Source of the DNA: Streptococcus gallolyticus subsp. gallolyticus DSM 16831
Lineage (GTDB): Bacteria; Bacillota; Bacilli; Lactobacillales; Streptococcaceae
Direction: 5' to 3'
NCBI RefSeq assembly: GCF_002000985.1
Contig: NZ_CP018822.1
Span: 1,816,001 to 1,880,000 of the forward strand
DNA: 64,000 nt
Below, one piece after another: positions 35,324-45,117 of the stretch (the first letter of the stretch is position 1; each line of letters starts with the position of its first letter). Below the pieces are notes generated by a model. It was given only the letters and a program-made list of their open reading frames with translations. It had not been told where the DNA came from and did not search any database. Made by a program: the position numbers and the translations under genes.

Positions 35324-35540
35324 AAATCCTATACTCCCTTTTGCTCCGTCTAAAATTACATTTATTTTACCATAAAACTAAATTTAAAAAAATTAAAAAT
35401 CACATCAGAATGTTGATAGACGTGCTTTAACCACAAGTTTTATTTATTTTTGTCACTTGTGATGAGGTATTATTTTCGAGCGAAATAGGCAACAAAAGAA
35501 CGATTTGAAATAAAAAGTACCGGAAAAATTTTTCTTCAAT

Positions 35541-35564
35541 TAAAAAGAGGTCGATTACGACCTC
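35541..35564 (-). terminator. Terminator of the first pectate lyase gene
   Basis: GAGGTCG and CGACCTC pair perfectly around ATTA and are followed by TTTTTAA on the minus strand. Confidence 0.85.
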
Positions 35565-35587
35565 CTGTGGCTTATCTGTCCATTCCA

Positions 35588-37987
35588 TTAATTAAAGACG
35601 TTAAAGGTTACTTTGCCTGGGATTTTGTTGGCTTGACAGCTAGCGATAATGCTATTTTTGGTGCTTTCAACTGATTTTCTAATAGAGCTTTGGCTGCTTG
35701 ATGACGGTGTGCTGACCGAACGTCCGCTTGGCAATTTATCACCGCTCTTGCCGCTAAATCCTTGAACTGATGACCACCCTTTAATGGTCAATGGTTGAAT
35801 GTAATAGTTATACCCATTGTCAAAGGCGATACAGTGATTAAAGTAACCAGTAACCGAGCTATTGTTGTTGTCAAAACCTTTTTTAGATTCATCAAAAGCT
35901 AAGCAATAAGAAAGATTGCGTGTCACACTTGATTTTGAATAGGCAGAGCCAAGTTTAAAGCCGTTTGGATTACCATCAAAAGAACTTCCTGTCCAAGCTG
36001 AAAGGCTGATTGTTCCTGCATCTGTTTGAATAAAGTTGCCTGTTGGCAATGAGAATTGACGTTTGGCATATTTTGATGCAAATGAGCTGTCTTTAGCTTT
36101 GATTAATTGAACTAAAAGTAGATTTTCATCTAAAGCTTTTCCGTTATCAAAGTCATATTTTCCTGTGAAAACATTAGGGTTTCCGTTATTCCAAACCGCA
36201 CAGTAAGTATAGCTGATATCTGGTGTTACATTGCCTACCTTATCGAAAGAATCCCAACCATCATCAGAATTATCCCAAGCATAGCAATATGAGAACGTAT
36301 TGCCACTACCAGCACCAAGTTTTGGTGCAAAACCGTCTGCATTACCACCGCGTGTGTAAACATCACAATTTCGGTAGCTGCAAACATATTCAATGGTATT
36401 TTTATAAGCTCCCAAAGTCACTTGCAAACCAGCGTCGTTATTATAACGTGTGATGCAGTTTGACACTTTGTTATTTCCTGCATTTGAACCTTTGATTTGA
36501 ATACCATTGTCTGGAGCGTGTTCCACAATCAAGTTTTGAAGCGTGTATTTAGAACCTGTGATTCGGACTCCAACCGCTGTATCTGAAGAAGCTTTGCCAA
36601 TATATTGGTTCATAAAAGTTGAAAAATCCAATCTTGGGTAAGTACCATCTGAATTTTTCACACCAATGATTTGAACATTAGCATTTGTTTTTGATAAAGC
36701 GATTTGACCGCTACAAGCAATGCTTGTTCCTTTGACGTAAACTTTTCCACCACCAGCTTTTTCAGCTTTACTAACCGCAGAAAGCAAGTCCTTGTAATTG
36801 GTAACGACTGTTCCGTCTGATGTATTTGTAGAGCCACCAGAAGAACTGTTACCAGAGTTTGCTGTTGTTGATTCAAACTTAAATTGCTGACATTCGTAGC
36901 CATTATAAGTCCATGTTTTGATGTCGCCGTTGTCCTCTTTAGACCAACCGTTCACATCTACTGCTTGTGTGCCACCAGAGCATTTCGTTAACAAACAGTA
37001 AGTATTGGCAGTTTTCGTTGGAACAACTTGGAAAATTTGAGCGTCAGCTCCATTGGCAGAATAAATCTGAATATTTGTTCCGTCTGTACGTCCACCGTTA
37101 GCAACATCAAGCATTCGTCCACCTGATAGACCACTTCTCAAAGTGATGTAATTATTGCCAAGGTTGGTAACATACCATTTTTGGTTATCGCCGCCATTTC
37201 CTGAATATTGAATCACATTGCTTCCGTCAGCGTCTCGTTTTCCTGAAACATCTAAGTATTTTTGGCTATTAATATTTTTAAGGTAATACCAACCGTCAGC
37301 TAGATAGTTTTGCGCTGCATTGCTGGCAACCTTGCTTTCAGCCAATTGATCGCTAGAAAGTTGATTATCAGAAAGATTATTAGTATCAATTGTTACTGTT
37401 TCATCAGCGCTTGAATCAGGGGTAGCTGTATCACCCGTGCTTGTTTCAGTTGACTCTACTTCAATTTCAAATAAATCAATCCCACTATTTTGTGAATACA
37501 ACCAGATGGCATCTTCATTCCCAGTATAAGTATAAGATTGTGTGTTAGCCGTAACATCTGCAGTCATTGTGCTCAATTGGTTTCCCGCAGAATCTGCTAA
37601 AATTAAGGTTCTTGCTTCTGTGCTTGATGAGCTTTGCAAGGTCACCTTAACCACATCATTGGCTGCTACTGGAACTTTAACTGCTCTACCATTCTGGTCA
37701 CCTTTGCCGTTTAATGCTAAAGCGTAAGTAAAACTTTTATCTCCCAGAGTAACATTTTTTACCTTGACCTGCATGGGTAGGCTATCTGTTGCTACCAACG
37801 TTAAGCCATCGACTGTCCGCGTATCAGACAGTGTTCCTAAATCTTTAAAATTGGAATCCTCAAAATTCCAAGAAGTTGTTGTCTGTGTGTTTGTATCCGC
37901 TTTCAAAAGTGACACTCCTGTTAGTGTCATGGCAACAAGTAATAGGATACTAAACATCAACGACAATACGCGTTTTGTTTTTTTCAT
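35588..37987 (-). CDS. Secreted pectate lyase (PL9-type) with ricin-type lectin domain
   Basis: 799 residues. The signal peptide ends near SLLKAD. An N-terminal beta-sandwich (WNFEDSNFKDLG to LFEIEVES) is followed by a Ser/Thr/Asp linker, a ricin B-type beta-trefoil (about 230-375, QKYLDVSG, GRMLDVANGG, QAVDVNGW) and a right-handed beta-helix. The helix has the PL9 calcium cluster (GGNADGFAPKLG, NSDDGWDSF) and the catalytic Lys region GNPNGFKLGSAY. It should cleave polygalacturonate outside the cell. There is no LPXTG or SLH anchor. GGAGGAGA precedes the ATG. It is paralogous to the next gene but has an added lectin domain. Confidence 0.88.
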   Translation of the reverse strand: MKKTKRVLSLMFSILLLVAMTLTGVSLLKADTNTQTTTSWNFEDSNFKDLGTLSDTRTVDGLTLVATDSLPMQVKVKNVTLGDKSFTYALALNGKGDQNGRAVKVPVAANDVVKVTLQSSSSTEARTLILADSAGNQLSTMTADVTANTQSYTYTGNEDAIWLYSQNSGIDLFEIEVESTETSTGDTATPDSSADETVTIDTNNLSDNQLSSDQLAESKVASNAAQNYLADGWYYLKNINSQKYLDVSGKRDADGSNVIQYSGNGGDNQKWYVTNLGNNYITLRSGLSGGRMLDVANGGRTDGTNIQIYSANGADAQIFQVVPTKTANTYCLLTKCSGGTQAVDVNGWSKEDNGDIKTWTYNGYECQQFKFESTTANSGNSSSGGSTNTSDGTVVTNYKDLLSAVSKAEKAGGGKVYVKGTSIACSGQIALSKTNANVQIIGVKNSDGTYPRLDFSTFMNQYIGKASSDTAVGVRITGSKYTLQNLIVEHAPDNGIQIKGSNAGNNKVSNCITRYNNDAGLQVTLGAYKNTIEYVCSYRNCDVYTRGGNADGFAPKLGAGSGNTFSYCYAWDNSDDGWDSFDKVGNVTPDISYTYCAVWNNGNPNVFTGKYDFDNGKALDENLLLVQLIKAKDSSFASKYAKRQFSLPTGNFIQTDAGTISLSAWTGSSFDGNPNGFKLGSAYSKSSVTRNLSYCLAFDESKKGFDNNNSSVTGYFNHCIAFDNGYNYYIQPLTIKGWSSVQGFSGKSGDKLPSGRSVSTPSSSSQSSIRKSVESTKNSIIASCQANKIPGKVTFNVFN

Positions 37988-38103
37988 TTGATCTCCTCCA
38001 TTTGAGTAACATTTTTGCCACAAAAATATTTTAGTTTATATAACGCAAAAAATCAATTAAAAAATCAGTAAATTTTAATTTTTATTTACCTCTAATTTTA
38101 CTG

Positions 38104-38129
38104 TAAAAAATAAGCCCCAATTTGGGGCT
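38104..38129 (-). terminator. Terminator of the second pectate lyase gene
   Basis: AGCCCC and GGGGCT pair around AATTT; on the minus strand TTATTTTTTAC follows. Thus the two lyase genes are separate transcription units. Confidence 0.85.
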
Positions 38130-38172
38130 CATTTATATTACATCAAAAGTAGAGTTCGTTATTACATTTATT

Positions 38173-39993
38173 TTAGAAAATATTAAAGGTTACTTTTCCT
38201 GGGATTTTGTTTGCTTGACAGCTTGCAATAATGGCATTCTTGGTGCTTTCTACTGTGCTTCTGATTGAAGATTGTGTGCTAGTAGATGGTGTGCTGACAG
38301 AATAACCACTTGGAAGTTTATCACTACTTGTTCCACTAAAGCCATAAACAGCTGACCACCCTATAATCGTAAGTGGTTGAATATAGTAATTATAACCATT
38401 GTCAAAAGCAATACAGTGATTGAAATTACCAGTAACAGAGCTGTTATTGTTGTCAAAACCTTTTTTAGATTCATCAAACGCTAAGCAATAAGAAAGTGTT
38501 CTTGTTGCACTAGAGGTTGAATAAGCAGAACCAAGTTTAAAGCCGTTTGGATTACCGTCATAAGAACTTCCAGTCCAAGTAGAAGGACTAACTGTCCCTG
38601 CATCTGTTTGAATAAAGCTACTTGTTGGCAATGAGAATTGACCATTAGCGTAATTTGTTGCAAAAGAACTGTCTTGAGCTTCAATCAATTGAACCAATAA
38701 GAGGTTCTCATCAAGTGAGTTACCATTGTCAAAATCATATTTTCCTGTAAAGACATCTGGGTTACCATTGTTCCACACTGCACAATAAGTGTAGCTGATG
38801 TCTGGTGTCACGTCACCTGATTTGTCATATGAATCCCAACCGTCATCAGAATTATCCCAAGCATAGCAGTATGAGAAAGTATTGCCGCTACCAGCACCAA
38901 GTTTTGGTGCAAAGCCGTCTGCATTACCACCACGAGTATAGACATCACAGTTTCGGTAACTGCAAACATATTCGATAGTATTTTGATAAGCGCCTGCTGT
39001 TACTTGCAAACCTGCATCATTATTATAACGTGTGATACAGTTTGACACTTTATTGTTTCCTGCGCTTGTTCCCTTGATTTGAATCCCGTTATCTGGGGCA
39101 TGTTCCACAATCAAGTTTTGAAGCGTATAATTTGACCCTGTAATTCTGATACCAACCGCTGAATCTGACGACGCTTTACCAATATAGCTTGACATAAAGC
39201 TTGAGAAATCCAATTCTGGGTAAGTACCGTCTGCGTTTTGCACACCAATGATTTGGACATTTGAATTGACTTTTGAAAGCGCAATTTGTCCGCTACAAGC
39301 AATGCTTGTCCCTGATACGTAAATTTTGCCACCACCAGCATTTTCTGCTTGGCTAATCGCTGAAAGCAATTCCGAATAGCTTGTTACAACTGTACCGTCT
39401 GATGTGTTGGTTGCAGAAGTATCTGAAGTTGTTGTGGTAGTTGATGTACTGCTTGTCCCGTTTGAATCAACTTGAATTTTAAAAATATCAATACCACTAT
39501 CTTGTGAATACAACCAAATATCATCCCCACCACCTGTATAAGTGTAAGATTGTGTACTAGCTGTTGTCCCAGCAGACATTGTTGTCAATTGATTTCCTGC
39601 TGAATCAGCAACAATCAAAGTTCTTGCGTCTGTGCTTGAAGAGCTTTGCAAGGTTACTTTAATCACGTCATTTCCAGACACTGGAACCTTGACAGCTCTG
39701 CCGTTTTGGTCACCTCTCCCACTAAGCGCCAAAGCATAGGTATAATCAGCTCCAGAAACCGTCGCATTTTTAGCCTTAACCTGCATGGTCAAGCTATCTG
39801 TTGCTACCAACGTCAAGCCATCAACCGTCGTTGTGCTAGAAATTGTTCCAAGATTTTTGAAACTTGAGTTTTTGAAATTCCAAGATACCGTTGTTGAGGC
39901 ATCTACTTTCAAACTAGACATTCCCGCTAGTGTCATACTAACCATAAAAATGGCACTAAACAATACTAATAACACTTGTTTTGTTGTTTTCAT
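38173..39993 (-). CDS. Secreted pectate lyase (PL9-type) without lectin domain
   Basis: 606 residues. The signal peptide ends near LKVDAS. The N-terminal beta-sandwich (WNFKNSSFKNLG to IFKIQVDS) joins through a short Ser/Thr linker directly to the PL9 beta-helix, which has the same calcium cluster (GGNADGFAPKLG, NSDDGWDSY) and GNPNGFKLGSAY. The catalytic parts of the two lyases are nearly identical over long runs, so they come from a tandem duplication with gain or loss of the ricin domain. GGAAAGGAGA precedes the ATG. A cre-like site and direct repeats lie upstream, which suggests catabolite control. Confidence 0.88.
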   Translation of the reverse strand: MKTTKQVLLVLFSAIFMVSMTLAGMSSLKVDASTTVSWNFKNSSFKNLGTISSTTTVDGLTLVATDSLTMQVKAKNATVSGADYTYALALSGRGDQNGRAVKVPVSGNDVIKVTLQSSSSTDARTLIVADSAGNQLTTMSAGTTASTQSYTYTGGGDDIWLYSQDSGIDIFKIQVDSNGTSSTSTTTTTSDTSATNTSDGTVVTSYSELLSAISQAENAGGGKIYVSGTSIACSGQIALSKVNSNVQIIGVQNADGTYPELDFSSFMSSYIGKASSDSAVGIRITGSNYTLQNLIVEHAPDNGIQIKGTSAGNNKVSNCITRYNNDAGLQVTAGAYQNTIEYVCSYRNCDVYTRGGNADGFAPKLGAGSGNTFSYCYAWDNSDDGWDSYDKSGDVTPDISYTYCAVWNNGNPDVFTGKYDFDNGNSLDENLLLVQLIEAQDSSFATNYANGQFSLPTSSFIQTDAGTVSPSTWTGSSYDGNPNGFKLGSAYSTSSATRTLSYCLAFDESKKGFDNNNSSVTGNFNHCIAFDNGYNYYIQPLTIIGWSAVYGFSGTSSDKLPSGYSVSTPSTSTQSSIRSTVESTKNAIIASCQANKIPGKVTFNIF

Positions 39994-40124
39994 TTTATCT
40001 CCTTTCCCACAAGCGTGGATTTATTTTAGCATGGATAATGTCTATTTTTAAGTTTTTGCATATATGAAATTTTTCTATAAATTAGAATAATCTTATTTAA
40101 TTATCTATAAGTCATTTTGGGTTA

Positions 40125-40138
40125 TATAAGCGTTTTCG
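40125..40138 (-). promoter_or_regulatory. cre-like CcpA site upstream of the second pectate lyase
   Basis: On the minus strand CGAAAACGCTTATA matches the cre consensus TGNAANCGNTNNCA except at positions 1 and 13. It lies about 130 bp before the lyase ATG. Confidence 0.45.
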
Positions 40139-40325
40139 TTAACAAATAAGACTATTTGATTGACTTGGTTTTTAATTTTGTATTTGCATATATGGAATTC
40201 CTGTGCTAAATCAAGAAATTTTCTTCAAAGTCATGCAAACGTCCTCGTTTCTAGGCAGGAGTTGTGATTTAACTTAAATTTGCATATATAGGATTCTTCC
40301 GCTAAATCAGAAAAATTTTCCACAA

Positions 40326-40356
40326 GTAAAAAAGAAGCCCACTATTGGACTTCTTT
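40326..40356 (-). terminator. thrS terminator
   Basis: AAAGAAGTCCA and TGGGCTTCTTT (minus strand, one G-T pair) form the stem, followed by TTTTAC. Confidence 0.75.
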
Positions 40357-40391
40357 TCTGCCGAATTTATATTATTGTGCAAATGGAAGTA

Positions 40392-42338
40392 TTATTCAGC
40401 ATCTGGACGTGATTTGCGGTTAATGTCAGCTAGGATATTGTCAACAAATTCATCGATTGCTTCTGTGTGAGTTTGCTTGCTTCCATAGCGACGAACGTTA
40501 ACTGTCTTATCAGCCATTTCTTTGTCACCAACGATTAATTGGTAAGGGATTTTCTTAGTTTGGCTTTGACGGATTTTAAGTTGCATTTTTTCGTTGCGTT
40601 CATCAACGTCAACACGAACGCCTTTGTCGCGAAGAACTTTAGCAACTTCCCAAGCATAGTCAACGTGAGCTTCGTTAGAAACTGGGATAACAGTTACTTG
40701 GTGTGGTGCAAGCCATGTTGGGAAGGCACCTTTGTAATTTTCAATCAAGATAGCTGTGAAACGTTCCATTGTTGAGATAACGCCACGGTGAATCATAACT
40801 GGACGGTGTTCTTCACCATCAGCACCAATGTATGTCAAACCGAAACGTTCTGGAAGAAGGAAGTCAAGTTGGATAGTTGACAATGTTTCTTCGTTACCAA
40901 GAGCTGTTTTCACTTGAATATCAAGTTTTGGACCGTAAAAAGCTGCTTCACCTTCTGCTTCGAAGTATTCAACACCCATTTCATCCAAGGCAGCTTTCAA
41001 CATTGATTGTGCATTTTCCCACATTTCGTCGTCATCATAGTATTTGTGAGTGTCTTTAGGGTCACGTAGTGAAAGACGGAAACGGTATTCAGTCAAGTTG
41101 AAATCTGCGTAAACATCGATAATCAATTGAAGAGCTTTTTGGAATTCTTCTTGAATTTGTTCAGGTGTTACGAATAAGTGACCGTCGTTAAGTGACATTT
41201 CACGAACACGTTGAAGACCTGACAAAGCACCTGATTTTTCGTAACGGTGCATCATACCGATTTCCGCAATACGGATTGGCAATTCACGGTATGAGTGTAC
41301 ATGGTGTTTATAAACTTGGATGTGGTGTGGGCAGTTCATTGGACGAAGAACGAATTCTTCACCATCCCCCATATCCATTGTTGGGAACATATCTTCACGG
41401 TAGTGGTCCCAGTGACCTGATGTTTTGTACAAATCAACTGAAGCCAAAGGTGGAGTATAAACGTGAAGGTAGCCTGAAGCTACTTCTTTATCAACGATGT
41501 AGCGTTCCAACGTACGACGAATTGTTGCACCGTCTGGCAACCAGAATGGAAGACCTTGACCAACTTCTTGAGAAATCATGAACAAATCAAGTTCTTTACC
41601 AAGTTTACGGTGGTCACGTTCTTTAGCTTCTTGACGTTGTTTAAGGTAAGCTTTAAGGTCTTTTTTGTCGAACCAAGCAGTACCGTAAACACGTTGCATC
41701 ATCGCATTGTCGCTATTTCCACGCCAGTAAGCACCAGCGACGTTCAATAGGTGGAAAACTTGGATACGACCAGTTGAAGGCACGTGTGGACCACGGCAAA
41801 GGTCAGTGAATTCACCTTGTGAATAAACAGTAAGACCACCTTCGTCTGCACCATGTTCTTCAATCAATTCAAGTTTGTAAGGGTCGTTTTTGAACAATTC
41901 ACGCGCTTCATCAATTGTGATTTCTTTACGAATACATGGAAAGTTTTCTTTAACGATTTTTTTCATTTCTTCTTCGATACGAGGAAGATCTTCATCAGAG
42001 ATTTGACCAGCTTTATTATCAGTATCGTAGTAGAAACCATCTTCAATAGCAGGACCTACACCAAGGCAAAGGTCTGGGAAAAGACGTTTTGCTGCTTGTG
42101 CAAAAAGGTGAGCAGCTGAGTGACGTAAGATACCAAGAGCATCTTCGTGGTCAGGTGTCACGATTTCAATGCTACCGTCTTCAGTAATTTCACGGGTTGT
42201 ATCAATCAATTGACCATTAAATTTACCAGCCAAGGCTTTTTTAGCTAGTGAATTGCTAATGCTTTGAGCAATTTCAAAAGGTGTTACACCAGATTCAAAT
42301 TCGCGCACAGCGCCATCTGGAAAAGTGATTTTAACCAT
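40392..42338 (-). CDS. thrS: Threonine-tRNA ligase
   Basis: 648 residues. In order: an N-terminal TGS domain (about 1-62), the editing domain (HxxxH-type [10 protein letters not shown], and [12 protein letters not shown]), the class II catalytic core (motif 2 near [16 protein letters not shown] with a zinc Cys, motif 3 [11 protein letters not shown]), and the C-terminal anticodon-binding domain. It charges tRNA-Thr. A T-box leader and a promoter lie directly upstream, so expression rises when uncharged tRNA-Thr accumulates. Confidence 0.97.
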   Translation of the reverse strand: MVKITFPDGAVREFESGVTPFEIAQSISNSLAKKALAGKFNGQLIDTTREITEDGSIEIVTPDHEDALGILRHSAAHLFAQAAKRLFPDLCLGVGPAIEDGFYYDTDNKAGQISDEDLPRIEEEMKKIVKENFPCIRKEITIDEARELFKNDPYKLELIEEHGADEGGLTVYSQGEFTDLCRGPHVPSTGRIQVFHLLNVAGAYWRGNSDNAMMQRVYGTAWFDKKDLKAYLKQRQEAKERDHRKLGKELDLFMISQEVGQGLPFWLPDGATIRRTLERYIVDKEVASGYLHVYTPPLASVDLYKTSGHWDHYREDMFPTMDMGDGEEFVLRPMNCPHHIQVYKHHVHSYRELPIRIAEIGMMHRYEKSGALSGLQRVREMSLNDGHLFVTPEQIQEEFQKALQLIIDVYADFNLTEYRFRLSLRDPKDTHKYYDDDEMWENAQSMLKAALDEMGVEYFEAEGEAAFYGPKLDIQVKTALGNEETLSTIQLDFLLPERFGLTYIGADGEEHRPVMIHRGVISTMERFTAILIENYKGAFPTWLAPHQVTVIPVSNEAHVDYAWEVAKVLRDKGVRVDVDERNEKMQLKIRQSQTKKIPYQLIVGDKEMADKTVNVRRYGSKQTHTEAIDEFVDNILADINRKSRPDAE

Positions 42339-42354
42339 ATTTCTCTCCTTTTAA

Positions 42355-42655
42355 TAATTTACAATGTTGACAATTCCTTTTTGGGGAACCAAGCAAAAGG
42401 AATGTTATCAGCTTATGAGACTTTTTTCCGAGATAAAAGAAAAACGACGTCCCAAAAGGACGTCGTAACGTGGTTCCACCTTCATTTATCTACGACAAAA
42501 AAGAGTCGTAAACCTCAAATTAGCTATATCGTAGCTACCGTTTTATGTTTGCATAAAAGCAAGGAAGTAGTATTGAATCAGCTAACCCTGCGCCCTTCTC
42601 ACCAACCGGCACTCGCTCTAAAGGTTTAACCCTGTTCAACTTGTCTTCGTAAGTT
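42355..42655 (-). ncRNA. T-box riboswitch upstream of thrS
   Basis: On the minus strand the conserved T-box GGTGGAACCACG lies at 42469-42480. It is followed by the terminator stem ACGACGTCC/GGACGTCGT (42444-42466) and TTTTTC. A long stem I region with GGTGAGAAGG precedes it. Binding of uncharged tRNA-Thr would favour the antiterminator and let thrS be read. I could not fix the specifier codon by eye. Confidence 0.9.
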
Positions 42656-42683
42656 ATTATAACACGAATAATTTATTTTTCAA
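42656..42683 (-). promoter_or_regulatory. Promoter of the thrS leader
   Basis: Minus strand TTGAAA (42678-42683), a 16-bp spacer and TATAAT (42656-42661), placed right before the T-box leader. Confidence 0.75.
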
Positions 42684-42687
42684 GAAC

Positions 42688-44022
42688 TTAATCAATGAAA
42701 TCTCGAATTGAATTAATTAATCGTTTTGGAGCCTTGACAACTTTGGCTGATGTTTTAGCTGTCGCTTTAACAGCTTTAGCTGGCATTTTTATCGCTGATT
42801 GAGCAAATTTGATAGATGTTTTTTCATCTTGGCTTCGCACTGTCAATGATAATTTTGATTTTTTCTTATTTTTGGCTGAAATCAAGACGTCTAAATAAAA
42901 GGCATAGACTGATTTTCCAAAATGCTCTGCTGAAATAGCGTACATTTTTTCTTTGTATGTCCTTTCGTCCATTGCTGGTGTATCGGCAATCGCATCTAAA
43001 ATTGCATCTGCTAAATCTTCTTCATGATAAAAGAGTGTCCCGAACATCTTTTGGTCAATAATATCGTCCAAATAAGGATTGCCATGAGCAATGACAGGCG
43101 TTCCGCTGGCAAGGCTTTCTGTGTAGGTCAATCCTTGTGTCTCACTAGTAGAAGCTGAAATAAAGAAATCACTTGCCTTATAATACAAAGCTGTCTCGTC
43201 ATGTGGGACCATTCCTGTAAAAATCACAGCTTCTTCAATGCCCAACTCTGCTACCAAATCTTTCAAATCTTGGAGATAGGGTCCATCACCAACAACAACT
43301 AACTTAACACGTTTATTTTCTGACAAAACTTCTGGAAATTGTTTTAGGATAGCTTGGATATTTTTTTCGTAAGAAACACGTGACAAGCTAAGCAGCATGG
43401 TTTCGTCATCAGCAATACCTAATTTATCGCGGAGAGCTTTAGCATCTTCTGCTGTAATATCCTTGCGTTCGTATTCTTCCACACGAATACCTGTCGGGAT
43501 AACACGTTTAGGAATTTTAATATCGTAACCGTCTAACAGATTTAAGACAATGCGTGACGGGCAAATAACACCGTCTAAATCGTTCAAATAACCGCGAATA
43601 ATGTACTTAACCATGCCAGGTTTGATGATTTTCCCTTTGGCAATGTAACCAACATAATCCTCGTACTGAGTATGATAAGTGTGTACCGCAGGAATGCGGA
43701 GCGCAGCAGCAATCATTTTCCCTAAAACACCAACACTAAATTCAGTCTGAGTGTGAATAATATCCAACTTATACTGCTTTGCTATTTTATAAGACGAAAT
43801 TAACCCACGATAAACCACACGGCGGTCAGTAAACGACACAAAAGGAACGCTAGGCAGACGAATAATCGTTGGATCCTCGTAGCGTTTAACGGCTTTATCA
43901 GTGGTAGTAAATATATAAACCTCGTGTCCCTCTTTTTCCAATTCTTCTTTTAGGGTGCAAATGCTTGTTGAAACCCCTGAAACTTGAGGGAAATAGGTAT
44001 CTGTAAAAAGACCTATTCTCAT
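42688..44022 (-). CDS. GT4 glycosyltransferase, diacylglycerol glucosyltransferase-like
   Basis: 444 residues. The GT4 fold starts MRIGLFTDTYFPQVSGV, with the donor site later (SRVSYEKNIQAI, SASTSETQGLTYTESLASGTPV with an E-x7-E-like motif). The N-terminus resembles alpha-monoglucosyldiacylglycerol synthases (LafA/Spr0982-type), which transfer glucose from UDP-glucose to diacylglycerol at the inner leaflet. The product anchors lipoteichoic acid and adjusts membrane curvature. A basic C-terminal extension (KKKSKL, KAVKATAKTSAKVVKAPKR) could bind anionic lipids. It follows its partner gene by one base. Confidence 0.8.
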   Translation of the reverse strand: MRIGLFTDTYFPQVSGVSTSICTLKEELEKEGHEVYIFTTTDKAVKRYEDPTIIRLPSVPFVSFTDRRVVYRGLISSYKIAKQYKLDIIHTQTEFSVGVLGKMIAAALRIPAVHTYHTQYEDYVGYIAKGKIIKPGMVKYIIRGYLNDLDGVICPSRIVLNLLDGYDIKIPKRVIPTGIRVEEYERKDITAEDAKALRDKLGIADDETMLLSLSRVSYEKNIQAILKQFPEVLSENKRVKLVVVGDGPYLQDLKDLVAELGIEEAVIFTGMVPHDETALYYKASDFFISASTSETQGLTYTESLASGTPVIAHGNPYLDDIIDQKMFGTLFYHEEDLADAILDAIADTPAMDERTYKEKMYAISAEHFGKSVYAFYLDVLISAKNKKKSKLSLTVRSQDEKTSIKFAQSAIKMPAKAVKATAKTSAKVVKAPKRLINSIRDFID

Positions 44023-44023
44023 T

Positions 44024-45022
44024 TTACAACTCCATTACTTTTTCATAGACGTCAACTAATTCATGAGCAACTTTATCGATACTACGGCTTTCAGCCACTT
44101 TGTAGCCTGCTTCTTGTTTTTGACTTTTTCCTGCTAAGACTTTTCGAAGCGCTCCTACAAATCCGTCAACGTCAGTCGCTAATTCTGCACAACTTTCATC
44201 TACCCAGCCGTGATAAACAGGAATATCACGTAGCACGACGTGTTGGTGGCTAGCAAGAGCTTCCAAGACAACAATTCCTTCGGTTTCCTCACGACTTGGG
44301 AAGAAAAAGGCATCTGCTCCGCTCATTGCTCCCTCAAAAACATCACCTTTAATGTAACCAGCAAAGGTCACATTTGACGGGTGTTTGCGAGTCACAATGC
44401 TTCTGACTTTATGTGGGATAACCCATTTATTTGTTTCACCGAACCAGATAAAACGGACGTCTGGCATTTGTTCTGCGACTTTTACAAATTCATCAATGCC
44501 CTTGCGCATGAAATAAAGCCCAGCACAAACAACAACTTTTTCATCTGGTTTAATATCAAAATAACGACGGAAAGCTTCTTCTTTTGCAGAATCTGGAACA
44601 TAGCGTGACAAATCAATGCCATTTGAAACAGCGTAAATTGGGTGTTTAATGCCATAACCTGCAATCAAAGATTTTGAGTATTCCGTAGGTGTGATAATAG
44701 CATCCGCTTTTTGATAAAAACGGCAAAGATACCATCTAAAAATCGGTGATACTAAATTTGAACCAATGAATGAATCACGAAAGTCTTCTTCGGTTGAATG
44801 ACCGTGCATAAGCACTTTTTTACCAGCTCTTTTAGATTTCATCAACAGATGCCAGCTTTTAAGCCCATAAGTATTAATGTGTACTAAATCATAATCGTCT
44901 TTCGGGTTAGTTGTATATTCTTGCCCCACCATTGTAAGGGCACGCTCTTGATGCTTAATCGCACGTCCTATGCCGGATTTTCTCAAATAATTCTCGGCTT
45001 CCAAATACAGTAAAACTTTCAT
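44024..45022 (-). CDS. GT4 glycosyltransferase, second glycolipid sugar (CpoA/LafB-like)
   Basis: 332 residues. It starts MKVLLYLEAENYLRKSGIGRAIKHQERAL and has a GT4 donor site (FFFPSREETEGIVVLEALASHQHVVLRD). It resembles pneumococcal CpoA/LafB, which adds the second hexose to monoglucosyldiacylglycerol. The pairing with the downstream transferase and the position next to ccpA support a two-step glycolipid pathway. Which sugar is added cannot be told from the sequence. Confidence 0.78.
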   Translation of the reverse strand: MKVLLYLEAENYLRKSGIGRAIKHQERALTMVGQEYTTNPKDDYDLVHINTYGLKSWHLLMKSKRAGKKVLMHGHSTEEDFRDSFIGSNLVSPIFRWYLCRFYQKADAIITPTEYSKSLIAGYGIKHPIYAVSNGIDLSRYVPDSAKEEAFRRYFDIKPDEKVVVCAGLYFMRKGIDEFVKVAEQMPDVRFIWFGETNKWVIPHKVRSIVTRKHPSNVTFAGYIKGDVFEGAMSGADAFFFPSREETEGIVVLEALASHQHVVLRDIPVYHGWVDESCAELATDVDGFVGALRKVLAGKSQKQEAGYKVAESRSIDKVAHELVDVYEKVMEL

Positions 45023-45066
45023 AATTTCTATTATATCTTATTTTGTATTTTTTTTCACCAAGAGTC

Positions 45067-45094
45067 AAAAAAATCAGTCCGAGGACTGATTTTT
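45067..45094 (-). terminator. ccpA terminator
   Basis: AAAAATCAGTCC and GGACTGATTTTT form a perfect stem with T runs on both sides. It separates ccpA from the glycosyltransferases. Confidence 0.85.
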
Positions 45095-45117
45095 AATTTG
45101 ATATAACTAGTCAACTA

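Larger units (their letters stand above)
39994..40391 (-). repeat. Intergenic region with three degenerate direct repeats
   Basis: The 398-bp gap between thrS and the lyase holds three copies of a motif TTTGCATATAT(G/A)GRATTC..GCTAAATCA..AAATTTTC, starting near 40053, 40183 and 40279. The two right-hand copies are the better preserved. Their spacing (about 130 and 96 bp) is uneven. They may be regulator sites, decayed duplications or an unrecognised small repeat. The thrS terminator lies at the right end. Confidence 0.5.

Noticed and set aside
41192..41581. 129-residue plus-strand frame inside thrS
   Set aside because: It is fully antisense to conserved catalytic parts of threonyl-tRNA synthetase and has no Shine-Dalgarno.
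42355..42655. Novel structured RNA upstream of thrS
   Set aside because: The GGTGGAACCACG element and adjoining terminator identify it as an ordinary T-box leader.
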